Numbered from the stretch's first letter, positions 44,850 to 54,181 are shown. The stretch is 64,000 nt of DNA from Arthrobacter sp. ISL-30 (GCF_018613855.1 NZ_JAGGPK010000033.1:18839-82838), one strand, 5' to 3'. Translations and numbers: made by a program. The notes: generated by a model not told the origin, from the sequence alone.

Positions 44850-46118
44850 TCAGGCTGCGGCGGCCGCAGCGCCGCCGATCCTTCGGAGCCAAAGTTCGAC
44901 GCCGTCGTCGGAGCCTGTGGTTGACTGGCCGTTAAGCACCGTCCAGGCCAGCACGCGCATCGCCTCCAGGCGTTGCAGGTAACTGGAGGTGTAGAGGGAG
45001 GCGCCGGCCCGTTCCGCCAGGCGCGCCAGTTCCGCCGGGGCTACACAGTGCGGGTCAGCCAGTGATGAGAGCGGCACGCCGCCGAATGCTCGAAGGGGCA
45101 TGCGGGTGCATATGTCCGCCAGCGCCGGCAACTGGGCCACGCTGGCCTTGCCGATGGCCTGGACGTCCCGCGACGCCTTGTCCAACGGATGCCGGAGCAT
45201 CCACGTCCGGGCGATGTTGTCCCATGGACCAGGCCCGAACCAGGACCGGCACAGGCCAACGTTAAACAGCACCCGCACCCAACCGAACGGGTGCGGGTCG
45301 CCGATGGGCATCCGAAAAACCTTCGACGTCGACCCGTCCACCACGGTGGCCAGGCCCGGCAGCGGCGCGTACCCCAGGAGTGCAAAGGCATAGACGTCCG
45401 CGGCCACCTCGCTGGCCCAGCTCCGCCAGGCCTCGGCGGCCAGGACCGAAGCGGGGGCCATCCGGTCATAGAGGGCAGCTCCGAGTTCAGCCGTCCACCC
45501 TGTCATATGGGCCACCTGATGCCCGGTTTCGTGGATCAGGGAGGTGGGCCGCCACAGGTTGTGCCGGGTGATCTTGATGGCCGCCACGGGGGAGATGGAC
45601 GCATCCCACAGCCGGGCACCGGAGCGGAGGATCGAGGCACCCATCCCCTTGTCCAGGTAGGTCAGAACCGGGGGTGTCGTCAGCCCCAGCGGCCGCAGCA
45701 CCCTGTCCATGCTGTCCACGGCCAGGGCGTCCAGGCCCCGTAGGACGGCGCCCAGGCGCGGACTGGTCCGGGTATTGATGGCATCACCGTAAAAATCCAG
45801 GACCGTCTCCATCTGTTCGTAGCGGCGCCGCAGGCGCAGCAGGCCGGCGCGGATCCCCTCCAGCTCGTCCGGGCCGGCGGCAGTGGCTAGCCTGGTGCTG
45901 AGGACGCCGGCCTCGGCTGCGACGCCGGTGGCGAGCGCGCGCAGGCTGGCACGGATGCTCAGCCCCATGTAGCTTTCCAGCGCCTGCCACGAGGCGGAGG
46001 AGGCGAGTACTTCCAGGTCGGTCAGTGCGGTGCTGGCCCGATGCCAGTGCCGTACCTCCAGGACCAGGGCGTCCTTTTCCGCCGCGACGTCATTGCCCAC
46101 TGGACTTCCAACCCGCAT
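44850..46118 (-). CDS. Putative zinc-dependent metallohydrolase (HExGH motif)
   Basis: About 420 residues; ATG 46118 overlaps the upstream gene by 29 bp, and a GTG at 46100 is the alternative. Helical N-terminal half. A gluzincin-like site reads SLIHETGHQVAHMTGW, followed about 30 residues later by WRSWASEVAADVYAF, whose Glu/Asp residues could give the third zinc ligand. No signal peptide. It may be a maturation protease or toxin module of this operon. Confidence 0.7.
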   Translation of the reverse strand: MRVGSPVGNDVAAEKDALVLEVRHWHRASTALTDLEVLASSASWQALESYMGLSIRASLRALATGVAAEAGVLSTRLATAAGPDELEGIRAGLLRLRRRYEQMETVLDFYGDAINTRTSPRLGAVLRGLDALAVDSMDRVLRPLGLTTPPVLTYLDKGMGASILRSGARLWDASISPVAAIKITRHNLWRPTSLIHETGHQVAHMTGWTAELGAALYDRMAPASVLAAEAWRSWASEVAADVYAFALLGYAPLPGLATVVDGSTSKVFRMPIGDPHPFGWVRVLFNVGLCRSWFGPGPWDNIARTWMLRHPLDKASRDVQAIGKASVAQLPALADICTRMPLRAFGGVPLSSLADPHCVAPAELARLAERAGASLYTSSYLQRLEAMRVLAWTVLNGQSTTGSDDGVELWLRRIGGAAAAAA

Positions 46119-48360
46119 GCACGGCCACTTCGGGCGGCTGGACCGTTCCTCCGAGCTTCTCCTTGGTGAGGTCCTGGAAGGTGATGGAGAGGGTGACGCC
46201 GTTTGCTGGCTCCGCCACTGCCGCCGCCAGCTGGGCTGCCCGCTGGGTGAGGAACTTGGAGAGCGCTGTGGCCAGGGCCTTGAGCAGCGCGTCCACGGGT
46301 GCTGCCGCGTCGGCGGCGTCCTTCGCCAGGGCATGCCGCACCATCCGGGCCGCGAGGATCTCCGGCAGCCGCGGTTCATACAGCTGCCGCAGCGCGGCCA
46401 GGACCGAGGGAAGATCCCTCCTGGTGGCCGGGGATGAGGGTTGCAGCAGCGCCAGCATTTGCTGGGCCTGCCGTTCGGAGAGCCGCAGCTGCACACGCAG
46501 CCGGCGCCGGGAAGGTTCCATCACGACGAGGAGCCGCCGCGGCAGCCGCCTTGCCCGCTTGAGCCGGCCTAGGGCAGCGGAACGGATGCGGAAGTACCGG
46601 CGTCCGACGTTGGGCCTGGCCCGTCCGACTGCCGCTGTAGCCGCGCCCAGTACGGCCGTCGCAGCCGGACCAGCGGCCCGACCCAGGCCGGGTTCCCGTA
46701 GCAGGAGTCCGGCAATCTCCGGGGTGAGGAGCTGGAACTCGGTGCTGTCCGGGGCCAGCGACTCGTCCGTGCCCTCGTCCTGGGTCAGGTGGCCGAAGTG
46801 TGTGCCGGGGATCGCCTCATACAGGTCCACCTCTGCTTCCAGTGGCCACCTGCGGACGCCGCGGTCCAGGAGATGCCCCTCCAGGGTGCCGCCGTCGGAC
46901 CAGCGGATGGCTCGTGCCGCCTGCCGGGTGATGGGAACGGCGAAGACCCTGCTGTATTTGCGGAACCGGTACCGCGGCTTCGCCGAGCGCGGCATCAGCA
47001 CCCATACTCCGCCTTCGCCGGCGGTTTCGCGTTCCGGCAGGTCCTGGTGCAGGACTTTGTCCGGCAGGTAGGCGGCCGCTGCTTCCACAAAGGCTTCCTG
47101 TACGGCAGCGGCGAGCTGCAGTTGATCCTCGAACACGGATTCCGGCAGTTCCAGGAGCCTCAGCGTTGCGCCTTCCACCGTGGAGGCCACCGCCTCAGCG
47201 GCCAACATCCGGTCCGACTCCGCTTCCGTCTCGAAGCCAAAGACCTTCAGGCCCAGGTCTGCCACGGGAGTGGCGAGTATCCGGGCAGGGCCTTCGCCGA
47301 TCAGCCCCTTGGCGAGGTTGGCGAGGATGTCCGCGATGAACTTGACCACGCGTTGCCTGCCGATGATGGAGATGCCCAGCTTGATGAGCGGCTGGACGGC
47401 CATAACAGCGGGGAGGAACTGTTCGATCTCGGCCGTCGGCGCGCTGCCGTCCGGCATCGCAGCAAGCCGCTCCGTGAACCTGGCGCGCGCCGCCTCCAAC
47501 GCTGCCAGCGAGTCGGTGGATTCGTAGTCGCGGGGCTCGAAGAAGCTCTCGCCCAGTTCCTCCTCGGCGTCAGGGGCGTACAGCAGGGAGGTCACCTCAA
47601 GCTCGAAGACTTCGGCCAGGCCCTCCGCCGAGGCGTGGTCCTCGGCTTCGGCTTCGGACACCCCGAGCTTCGCGGCCAGCTTGCGGGCGAAGGGCCGGAT
47701 GCTGGCAGGCAGCCGGTTCATTGCCGCGTTCACCACGCGCTTGAGGAGCGGCCGCACCAGTCCCTTAAGTTTGCTTAGCAGCAGGTTCACGGGCAGGACC
47801 TTGCCTACGGCGGCGATGCCCTTCTTGACGAGACCGACGGCGCCGCCCACCAGTTTCTTGCCGGCCCGGATGAGCCCGCCCAGAAAGCCTTCGTAGCCCG
47901 TGAGCCCATAGAGGGACTGGCTGCCGGCGGACTCCAGCAGCTGCTCGAATTCCTGCGCCGGCATGCCGTAGAGGTCCGGGCCCAGCAAACGCTCGGCGAA
48001 CCCGTCAAGAACACGTTCCGCCTCGGTTGCAACGGGTTCTATCCAGTCTTCCAGGGAGGCCTTGGTGTCGGCTTCGGCGGGGAGGGAGGACCAATTCCGC
48101 TGGTCCGCGAGCTGGTGGGCTGCTGCGTCATCGATGAGATGCTCCAGCGAGTCGATGAAGTCTTCATCTTCCAGTTCCGCCAAAAAGGCAGCTGCCTCTT
48201 CCACCTCGGGTGCGAACGCCTCGGCAATGAAGCGGGCCGGGAAGGGGGAATTCAGGGTGGCCTCCGGTTCGGCCTCAGAGCTGGCGGGGGCAACGGGAGG
48301 TTCGGCCAATGACAGGCCGGAGAAAAGCGCCTCGCTGGTGTAGCCGGACTGGACGTCCAT
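46090..48360 (-). CDS. Large hypothetical protein with cationic helical core (756 residues)
   Basis: Residues 1-130 are acidic. Residues about 150-240 hold repeated amphipathic, cationic helices (LGGLIRAGKKLVGGAVGLVK, LLSKLKGLVRPLLKRVVNAA, PASIRPFARKLAAKLG). The middle is helical (QPLIKLGISIIGRQRVVKFI). Residues about 460-560 are beta-rich (YRFRKYSRVFAVPITRQAAR, EAIPGTHFGHLTQDEG). A basic C-terminal region follows, with a final beta segment (NGVTLSITFQDLTKEKLGG). There is no signal peptide. The cationic helices could insert into membranes or pack as a scaffold; the function is not recognised. Confidence 0.7.
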   Translation of the reverse strand: MDVQSGYTSEALFSGLSLAEPPVAPASSEAEPEATLNSPFPARFIAEAFAPEVEEAAAFLAELEDEDFIDSLEHLIDDAAAHQLADQRNWSSLPAEADTKASLEDWIEPVATEAERVLDGFAERLLGPDLYGMPAQEFEQLLESAGSQSLYGLTGYEGFLGGLIRAGKKLVGGAVGLVKKGIAAVGKVLPVNLLLSKLKGLVRPLLKRVVNAAMNRLPASIRPFARKLAAKLGVSEAEAEDHASAEGLAEVFELEVTSLLYAPDAEEELGESFFEPRDYESTDSLAALEAARARFTERLAAMPDGSAPTAEIEQFLPAVMAVQPLIKLGISIIGRQRVVKFIADILANLAKGLIGEGPARILATPVADLGLKVFGFETEAESDRMLAAEAVASTVEGATLRLLELPESVFEDQLQLAAAVQEAFVEAAAAYLPDKVLHQDLPERETAGEGGVWVLMPRSAKPRYRFRKYSRVFAVPITRQAARAIRWSDGGTLEGHLLDRGVRRWPLEAEVDLYEAIPGTHFGHLTQDEGTDESLAPDSTEFQLLTPEIAGLLLREPGLGRAAGPAATAVLGAATAAVGRARPNVGRRYFRIRSAALGRLKRARRLPRRLLVVMEPSRRRLRVQLRLSERQAQQMLALLQPSSPATRRDLPSVLAALRQLYEPRLPEILAARMVRHALAKDAADAAAPVDALLKALATALSKFLTQRAAQLAAAVAEPANGVTLSITFQDLTKEKLGGTVQPPEVAVHAGWKSSGQ

Positions 48361-48415
48361 GACTGCCTCCTTACAGGTGGGGACTCCAGATTGGGGCTGC
48401 GCTGTTGTTCCTGCG

Positions 48416-48673
48416 TCAATCGTCTGTAGTTATTTCCGTCGTAGTTTCCGTACCTGTTTCCGCAACCGGAGGCTCGAGCTCGGCGATCAGTGATTCCAGC
48501 AGGGCAACTAGGTTTGTCGAGCCGAAAACCACCTGGTTCCGCGGGGTCCCGTTGGTGGTCAGGACCCGAATAATCACCCCTTGTGGGGTGCGCCAGGCCC
48601 GCAGTACGATCACGGAGTATTCGGCAGTCATGGCGGCCATGATCCGCCGGAAAGCCTTAGCGGGCATCAACAT
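48416..48673 (-). CDS. Small hypothetical protein (85 residues), first gene of the hydrolase operon
   Basis: Start ATG 48673; the longer open frame upstream overlaps the regulator gene. A compact alpha/beta pattern (KAFRRIMAAMTAEYSVIVLR, VIIRVLTTNGTPRNQVVFG, TNLVALLESLIAELE) ends in an acidic Thr/Glu tail. It is 55 bp upstream of the 756-residue gene. No family recognised; it could be a small regulator or adaptor. Confidence 0.55.
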   Translation of the reverse strand: MLMPAKAFRRIMAAMTAEYSVIVLRAWRTPQGVIIRVLTTNGTPRNQVVFGSTNLVALLESLIAELEPPVAETGTETTTEITTDD

Positions 48674-48759
48674 TGCGTAGCGATGTTGATCATTGTCACG
48701 TACTACCGTGGCAGGTCTCACATACTTTGTCTGCGTCCGATAGAACCTGGGGTCCTTCA
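48674..48759. promoter_or_regulatory. Divergent promoter region, SARP gene / hydrolase operon
   Basis: 86 bp between two start codons facing away from each other. It contains GTACTACCGTGGCAGG and TTGATCATTGTCACG stretches. No clear SARP direct heptad repeat could be defined by eye. The layout implies that the SARP protein controls the minus-strand operon. Confidence 0.45.
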
Positions 48760-49509
48760 ATGACGTCTGCACCCACCCTTCCGGCACCTGGCAGCGCCAT
48801 CCGGCCACGGCTGTTCCTCCTGAACGGGTTCGCCCTGTTCCTGGCCGAGGACCGCGTCCGGCTTCCCCTTCACGCCCAGCGCGTCCTGGCCTACCTCGCG
48901 CTCGCCCGCCAGGACGGGATGAAGTGTTCACGGGATGCCCTGGTGGGACGGCTGTGGGCGGACTCCACCATGGAGCACGCCCACGGAAGCCTCCGCACTG
49001 CCCTCTGGCGGATCCGCTCCATGCACGCCGACCTAGTCCTGGCCGGGCGCAGCGAACTGGCGCTAGGCCCGCAAGTATCGGTGGATCTCCAGCAATGCCG
49101 GGACCAGGCAACCCGGCTGCTGTCCGCCGAGGCAGCACTCTCGGCAGACGATACCAACAGCTCCCCGCTTACCGGGGAGCTTCTTCCATCTTGGGATGAG
49201 GACTGGCTGCTGGTCGAGCGGGAGCGGCTGAGGCAGCTGCAGCTCCACGCACTCGAGGCGCTCGCGGTCCGGCTCCGGAAGCTGGGCCGCTACCCGGAGG
49301 CCATCGACGCGGCCCTGCGGGCCAAGGCAATCGAACCACTGCGCGAGTCAGTTCACGTGGTACTGATTGATGTTTGCTTTGATGAAGGCAACATAGCCGC
49401 GGCCCATGAGTACCTCAGGCAGTACCGGGCGCTCCTGAAGGCCGAGCTGGGCCTTCAGCCGTCACCGCAGCTGATGGACCGCTTCCGGCAGCCGGCTCCG
49501 GTTCAGTGA
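48760..49509 (+). CDS. SARP-type (BTAD) transcriptional activator
   Basis: 249 residues from the ATG at 48760. An OmpR-like winged helix (FALFLAEDRVRLPLHAQRVL, LVGRLWADSTMEHAHGSLRT, ALWRIRS) is followed by a bacterial transcriptional activation domain (LLPSWDEDWLLVERERLRQL, RYPEAIDAALRAKAIEPLRE, YRALLKAELGLQPSPQL). The short form has no ATPase domain. SARPs activate neighbouring specialised operons, and here it is divergent from the hydrolase operon. Confidence 0.85.
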   Translation: MTSAPTLPAPGSAIRPRLFLLNGFALFLAEDRVRLPLHAQRVLAYLALARQDGMKCSRDALVGRLWADSTMEHAHGSLRTALWRIRSMHADLVLAGRSELALGPQVSVDLQQCRDQATRLLSAEAALSADDTNSSPLTGELLPSWDEDWLLVERERLRQLQLHALEALAVRLRKLGRYPEAIDAALRAKAIEPLRESVHVVLIDVCFDEGNIAAAHEYLRQYRALLKAELGLQPSPQLMDRFRQPAPVQ

Positions 49510-49664
49510 CCTGCAATGGGTCGGGGAGTTGCACAGATCCTTGGAGCTGCAATGAGCCAGGGAGCTGCACACCGCCGGCGGCGGCCCCGAGGACGCGCAC
49601 CACCCAGCCTTCGGCCTGCCACGCCGCAGCGTCCAGCATGTTCCGAGCATCCCGCACCCGGCAC

Positions 49665-49996
49665 CACCACCGTGGACTGCACCGCCACCGACGCCACGGG
49701 CAACCAGGTCACCGGCGGCTTCACCGTCACCGTGGTCGGCGCCGCCGGGCAGCTGGAGGACCTCGAGGCGCTGATCATTGCCTATCCGCTCAAGGACCGT
49801 GGAGGCGAGCCTGATGAACAAGATCACCGGCGCCCAGGACGCGGCCGCCGCCGGCAAAACTGATGCGGCGTGCAGCAAGCTGCCCGACTTCCTCGGCCAG
49901 GTCGCCGACTTCCGGGCGGCCGGCAAGCTCACCGCCGCGCAGGCCACCGAACTTAGCGCGGACGGTACCCGGATACGAGCTGCCCTCGGCTGCTGA
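49665..49996 (+). pseudogene. HYR/FIMAH-domain surface protein, C-terminal remnant
   Basis: One frame reads PGTTTVDCTATDATGNQVTG and GFTVTVVG, a HYR/Ig-like repeat end, then LEDLEALIIAYPLKDR. After a one-base shift near 49800 another frame continues VEASLMNKITGAQDAAAAGK, then ACSKLPDFLGQVADFRAAGK and the end RIRAALGC, the FIMAH pattern. The N-terminal enzyme part is missing. Confidence 0.6.
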
Positions 49997-50100
49997 GCAT
50001 ACGAGCAACCGAGGCCCCGGCAACCTCCCCGGGGATTGTTTAAGCACCGGAGGTGACCGAGATGTGCCCGGAGCGCCCATAGACACCGGAATGCTCCGGT

Positions 50101-50430
50101 TCAGGGCAGGGACTGGGCAACCGGAACGGGAATGCTGCCATCCGGCGGCACTGCGACCCCTATCCCGGACTTCACGACCGGCTTGCACGAGGGCAGGTCG
50201 AAGAAGCCCGAGGAAGCAGAGGCCTCCAATGATCCCCTGGTTCCCACGAAGACCCCGGGCCGGGCGCCGGCTTCGACCCGTTGCAAGAGCAGATTTGTCG
50301 GTTCGCAGACGACGTCCACGACTGTTTCGGTCGCCCTCCTGAAGGCGGGAAGGATTGCCTCTTCTACAGCCTTTCTCAGGCCAACAGCGCAGAAGAGCGA
50401 TAGTGCAGCGCCGGACGCAGGGTCGGAACC
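50101..50430 (-). pseudogene. ModA-like solute-binding protein fragment
   Basis: A short reading frame, VEEAILPAFRRATETVVDVV, then NLLLQRVEAGARPGVFVGTR, GSLEASASSGFFDLPSCKPV and VKSGIGVAVPPDGSIP, resembles the N-terminal part of a molybdate/sulfate-type binding protein, but has no signal sequence and no C-terminal lobe. Confidence 0.4.
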
Positions 50431-50519
50431 CGCCCTGTTTGGCGGTGAGCTGGATACTCTCATCTCAGGTGAGGGCCGGGGCGAGGACTATGTCAAAGCG
50501 GGCGCGGGCCCAGGGCTGG

Positions 50520-50860
50520 CTATTCACGTCGCGGTCTCCGGAGTGGAGTGCCGGCGGGCTGCGTTTCGAATTTCTTAGTCAACGGGTCTTTGACGCCGAA
50601 GACGGAGTCGCCAATCTCGATCTGGGGGTCGCCCTCGACGAAGATGTGCGTCACGAGGGGGCGCGGGCCTCCAGCGTGACCATGAAGTGCAGATGGGAAG
50701 CGCGCACAGGGGAGCGGTGAACGACCGACAGGCCCGCCGTGGGGGATGGGGTAGGGGTGAGGCCCAGAACGCGTACTTTCCGTCCTGATCGGTACTCAGG
50801 TGGGCGCGGCCGGCCATGCGCTGGTAGGGCCTCCAGCCGGGGGACGCTGTACATACACCT
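50520..50860 (-). pseudogene. Intradiol ring-cleavage dioxygenase, C-terminal remnant
   Basis: Over three frames the minus strand reads [34 protein letters not shown] (with the iron-site His) and [20 protein letters not shown], then KDPLTKKFE and a stop at 50520. This is the order seen in hydroxyquinol/catechol 1,2-dioxygenases. The N-terminal half is absent, and at least two frameshifts are needed. Confidence 0.6.
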
Positions 50861-51281
50861 GTTGGAGGTGGCTCGGACGGTTGTCCTCGCCGTGCTGTAG
50901 GAAGTTATCGCCGGCCGTTTTCTGTGGCCGGATCCTTATGCCGGGCAGTCTTTCTACCGGTCTATCCGTTCATTGGTCCCTCATACGGAGGGGGCATGAT
51001 TGCGTTGGTTCCGGGCGTCAATAATGGGTTCCGGGCGTCAATAAGAGGAGAGCCGCGTTGACCGCTGGACAAGTCGTGGCCGCCCTCGTTATGGGCGGAA
51101 CCGGGGCGAGCGGACCCAGGATGACCTGCAGCCACTGTCTTCATGCCCTTCTCTGCGCGGGCATGTGGGCCACTTGCGGCGTGCTGTTCCACCCGAGTCC
51201 ACAGGGGATTATGCTGTGGCAACGGGTAAGAAGTGCCAATACAAGAATTTCGCACTGACCCAGAATGGTTTGGGGGGCATC
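50861..51281. other. Intergenic stretch with a short tandem repeat
   Basis: No supported gene. It holds an 18-bp unit repeated at a 20-bp period (51007-51044) and the leader of the desaturase gene. Confidence 0.4.
51007..51044. repeat. Two-copy tandem repeat, 20-bp period
   Basis: GGTTCCGGGCGTCAATAA occurs at 51007-51024 and again at 51027-51044, separated by TG. It may be a regulator site pair or a replication-slippage product. Confidence 0.7.
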
Positions 51282-52370
51282 ATGGATACGACACCTTCAT
51301 ACAGTGAAGGTCCAAGGCAACACCAAGCCCCGAACCAGATGGTCAACAGCTACGTCACCCTGCTCAAGCAGGTGAGGGATGCCGGCTTCCTGAAACGCCG
51401 CCGCGGGTTCTACATCGTCCTCTTCGCCATCCTGATGACTGCCTGGGCAGGTACGTGGACCGGCTTCTTCCTGCTTGAGGACAGCTGGTTCCAGCTGCTC
51501 ATTGCTGCGGGAATGGGCGTGGTGCTGACTCAATTTGGATTCCTGGCACACGAGGCAGCACACCGCCAGATCTTCGCGTCCAAGGGAATGAATGATTGGT
51601 CAGCGCGACTGATCGGCAGCGGGTTAGTGGGCATCAGCTATGCCATGTGGGTGCAGAAACACACAAGACACCATAATCACCCTAACGTGATCGTCAAGGA
51701 CCCCGATATCCACACCGGCGCCATCGCCTTTCATCCAGAGGCTGCAGCGTCACGCCGGGGAGTCATGGTGCACATAACGCGGAGGCAGGGATGGCTGCTG
51801 TTCCCGCTTCTGTTCTTCCTGGGTGTGAGCCTTCATGTCGATTCGTTGAAGTATCTGGTCCGCCGGGGAAGCGTTGATCACCGGTGGGTCGAGATCCCGC
51901 TTCTGGCGGCGCGCCTGCTGGTTGTTCCCGTGCTGGTGTTCTGGCTTTTGCCCCTGGGCATGGCGTTCGCGTTCCTGGGCGTGCAGGTGGGCGTGTTCGG
52001 GTTCTACATGGGGGCGTCGTTCGCGCCGAACCATAAAGGCATGCCCGTCCTGCCAGCCTCCAGCAGGGTTGATTTCCTTCACCGCCAGGTACTTACCGGG
52101 CGTAACATCGCCGGCGGCTGGTTCATGGACACCCTCATGGGCGGGCTGAACCGCCAGATCGAACACCACCTGTTCCCGGACATGCCCCGCCCCTACCTGC
52201 ACCGCGCCGCCGCGCTGGTGCGCTCCGCCTGCATGGAGCACGGAATCCCGTACAGCGAGACCAGCCTCATCGCCTCCTACGCAATCGTGGTTCGATACCT
52301 GAATGCCGTCGGTCTCTTTGCGGGTGGTTCGTTCGAATGCCCGCTAGTGGAAAGCTTCAGGCCACGCTAA
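51282..52370 (+). CDS. Membrane fatty-acid desaturase
   Basis: 362 residues with four hydrophobic segments and the three His boxes: HEAAH (first), HTRHHNHP (second) and QIEHHLFPDMPR (third). The Q in place of the first His of box three is typical of front-end or acyl-lipid desaturases. A polar N-terminal region of about 35 residues precedes the fold. It stands alone; it is likely used for membrane fluidity control. Confidence 0.9.
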   Translation: MDTTPSYSEGPRQHQAPNQMVNSYVTLLKQVRDAGFLKRRRGFYIVLFAILMTAWAGTWTGFFLLEDSWFQLLIAAGMGVVLTQFGFLAHEAAHRQIFASKGMNDWSARLIGSGLVGISYAMWVQKHTRHHNHPNVIVKDPDIHTGAIAFHPEAAASRRGVMVHITRRQGWLLFPLLFFLGVSLHVDSLKYLVRRGSVDHRWVEIPLLAARLLVVPVLVFWLLPLGMAFAFLGVQVGVFGFYMGASFAPNHKGMPVLPASSRVDFLHRQVLTGRNIAGGWFMDTLMGGLNRQIEHHLFPDMPRPYLHRAAALVRSACMEHGIPYSETSLIASYAIVVRYLNAVGLFAGGSFECPLVESFRPR

Positions 52371-52447
52371 GCCTTAGAGCCGGTCGGCGCCGCGCCGCGG
52401 ACGGCAAAAGGGGGGAGGATTGAAGCGTACCGAGAGGAAAGTGAGCA

Positions 52448-52795
52448 ATGATGACATCGGAACCAGTCACACCAGACACCCCGGAAGGGATCGAGCCCCG
52501 GGGCGGCCCCTCCCGCTCCCTCTGAGGCAAGGCCAAAGCCAACTCGATCCGCGGTGGTCTGGGTGGCCGTGGTCACGGCCCTTATCCTGCTCGTGCTGCT
52601 GATCATCTTCATCCTGCAGAACCAGGAACCTGCCAGGTGATGTTCCTGGGCCTCGAGGGCACGCTCTCCCTGGGAATGGCCCTGTTCATCGCCAGCGTCG
52701 CAGGGGGAATAGTCGTAGCTGTTGCCGGCGCTGCAAGGATCGTTCAACTCCGCTCCAACGCCCGCAAGGTACGGATGCTTCACAAACGTGGCTGA
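52448..52795 (+). pseudogene. LapA (DUF1049) family membrane protein, two frameshifts
   Basis: Start MMTSEPVTPDTPEGIEPRG. One shift near 52500 leads into TRSAVVWVAVVTALILLVLL and IIFILQNQEPA. A missing base near 52637 then leads into VMFLGLEGTLSLGMALFIAS, VAGGIVVAVAGAARIVQL and RSNARKVRMLHKRG. Restoring both gives a normal-size LapA protein of about 115 residues. Confidence 0.65.
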
Positions 52796-52803
52796 CCGCT
52801 GCT

Positions 52804-53760
52804 TCACAGGACGATGAAGGTGATGCGGATGTCGTTACCGAACGGTGCTGGCGGTGGCCTACCCGAGCATGCCAGCCCTTGGTGCTGGGCTTCGACCAGG
52901 ACGGACTTGTGGGCGTCGATTTGCATGATTTCACCGTCGATCTGGAGTGGAATTGGATCGAGGGTGATGAATTCGTATCGGCTGACCCTTTGTTGGGCTC
53001 AAAGCCCGATAGTGACTGCCCGAAGAGTCATTAAGGCGATGCGCCAATTGCGGGCATGGGGCAGCATGATGACCTCGAACTTTCCATCGTTCGGTTCCCC
53101 TGTTTCACTGACCTTGCCATATTTGGCCATATACGGGATGTTGGCTAACAAAACGCTGTCGAACTTGGCGGGGGCACCGTCCTCACGCGCGATCTCAAAG
53201 GGTGTGAGGCCTGAAAAGGCAGGACGACGGATACGAGTTCAGAGAGCACGCCCTTGGTGCCTCCTTCTATGCCGATGGCGATGGCGGGTGTGAGCCCGAA
53301 TCCGATGTACGAGTGGGCGTACCGCGACCAGGCCTCAGGCCCTTCGGCGACCTGCAGCCGCAGAAGATCGAACCGGCGGACCTCGCCTGCGACGATGGCC
53401 TCGATCAACGGCATCCGGCGGGTGCTGCGCCAGTGGTCGTTGGCGTTGCCCCCGGTCAAAACCGCGCAAACGGCGTTGCCCCCGGCGTCCACAACGCCGT
53501 TTATCACCTCGTTGTACCCGCCGTCGCCACTGACAGAGACGATCAAGGGTCGCCCCGAAGACGATCTTTCGCACGCCAATGCCCTGCCATGCCCGGCGAA
53601 GCCAGTCCGCCGCAGGCTAACGGGCATCGCCGGCAGCCGGCTGCCCAACTCCTCGCACAACTGTCCGGCCAAGCCGCCCGCATCGCTGCTGCTGGCGGGA
53701 TCGAATATCAGGACGATCCGATCAACCGCTCCGGAGGGGGAGAATCAGTCAGGACTCTTC
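52804..53760 (-). pseudogene. Diacylglycerol kinase-family lipid kinase, broken
   Basis: The core frame has PLIVSVSGDGGYNEVINGVV, then AVLTGGNANDHWRSTR, the DAGK catalytic loop (GDG, with the following TGNANDxAR region). A missing base near 53200 shifts to AFTPFEIAREDGAPAKFDSV and LLANIPYMAKYGK. An in-frame TGA follows in LRAVTIGL near 53005, and the tail SRYEFITLDPIPLQIDGEI ends at 52804. It would make phosphatidic acid or a related lipid if intact. Confidence 0.65.
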
Positions 53761-54181
53761 ACCGCCAAGGTTCCGGCCCGCGGGCAAACCTGCGTCCGCT
53801 GACCTCCTCCGGGGTGATCTCAACATAGATGTACTTGATCGTCGGGATCCAGGAGTGCAGCGGCAGCTTCTTCGCGACTTCGATGTCGATTTCCCGTTGC
53901 AGTGAACGCGCGGTTCCTTTGACGATGACGCTCCAGGCCGCGTCAGCGGTGAAGCCGTCGGTTTCCAGCGCCACATGACGATTGATTGTCAGGCTAACAA
54001 GTTTGCTGCCTTGGGCCGTCCTAAAGAGAATCACTCCGTCATGCGCCAGATAATTGATGGGGAAGATTTCGGGCTGGTCACCGACGCTGACCGCCAAACG
54101 GCCAAGTTCGGATGCTGCCAGCAGATCCCACGACTCCGCCGCGTCCAGAATGACCATCGGGTTCTCCTGGTCAGCATCCAT
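53759..54181 (-). CDS. Pyridoxamine 5'-phosphate oxidase-family (PPOX) flavoprotein
   Basis: 140 residues from the ATG at 54181 (GGGAGA upstream). PPOX split-barrel pattern: ESWDLLAASELGRLAVSV, PEIFPINYLAHDGVILFRTA, SLTINRHVALETDGF, WSVIVKGTARSL and KYIYVEITPEEVSGRRF. Such small proteins bind FMN or F420 and reduce or bind small molecules. It lies next to the broken lipid kinase gene. Confidence 0.85.
   Translation of the reverse strand: MDADQENPMVILDAAESWDLLAASELGRLAVSVGDQPEIFPINYLAHDGVILFRTAQGSKLVSLTINRHVALETDGFTADAAWSVIVKGTARSLQREIDIEVAKKLPLHSWIPTIKYIYVEITPEEVSGRRFARGPEPWR

Noticed and set aside
44850..46496. Extension of the HETGH protein to 46496
   Set aside because: The extra N-terminal part overlaps 400 bp of the 756-residue gene and is Arg/Pro/Ser-rich; the start near 46118 or 46100 fits the operon.
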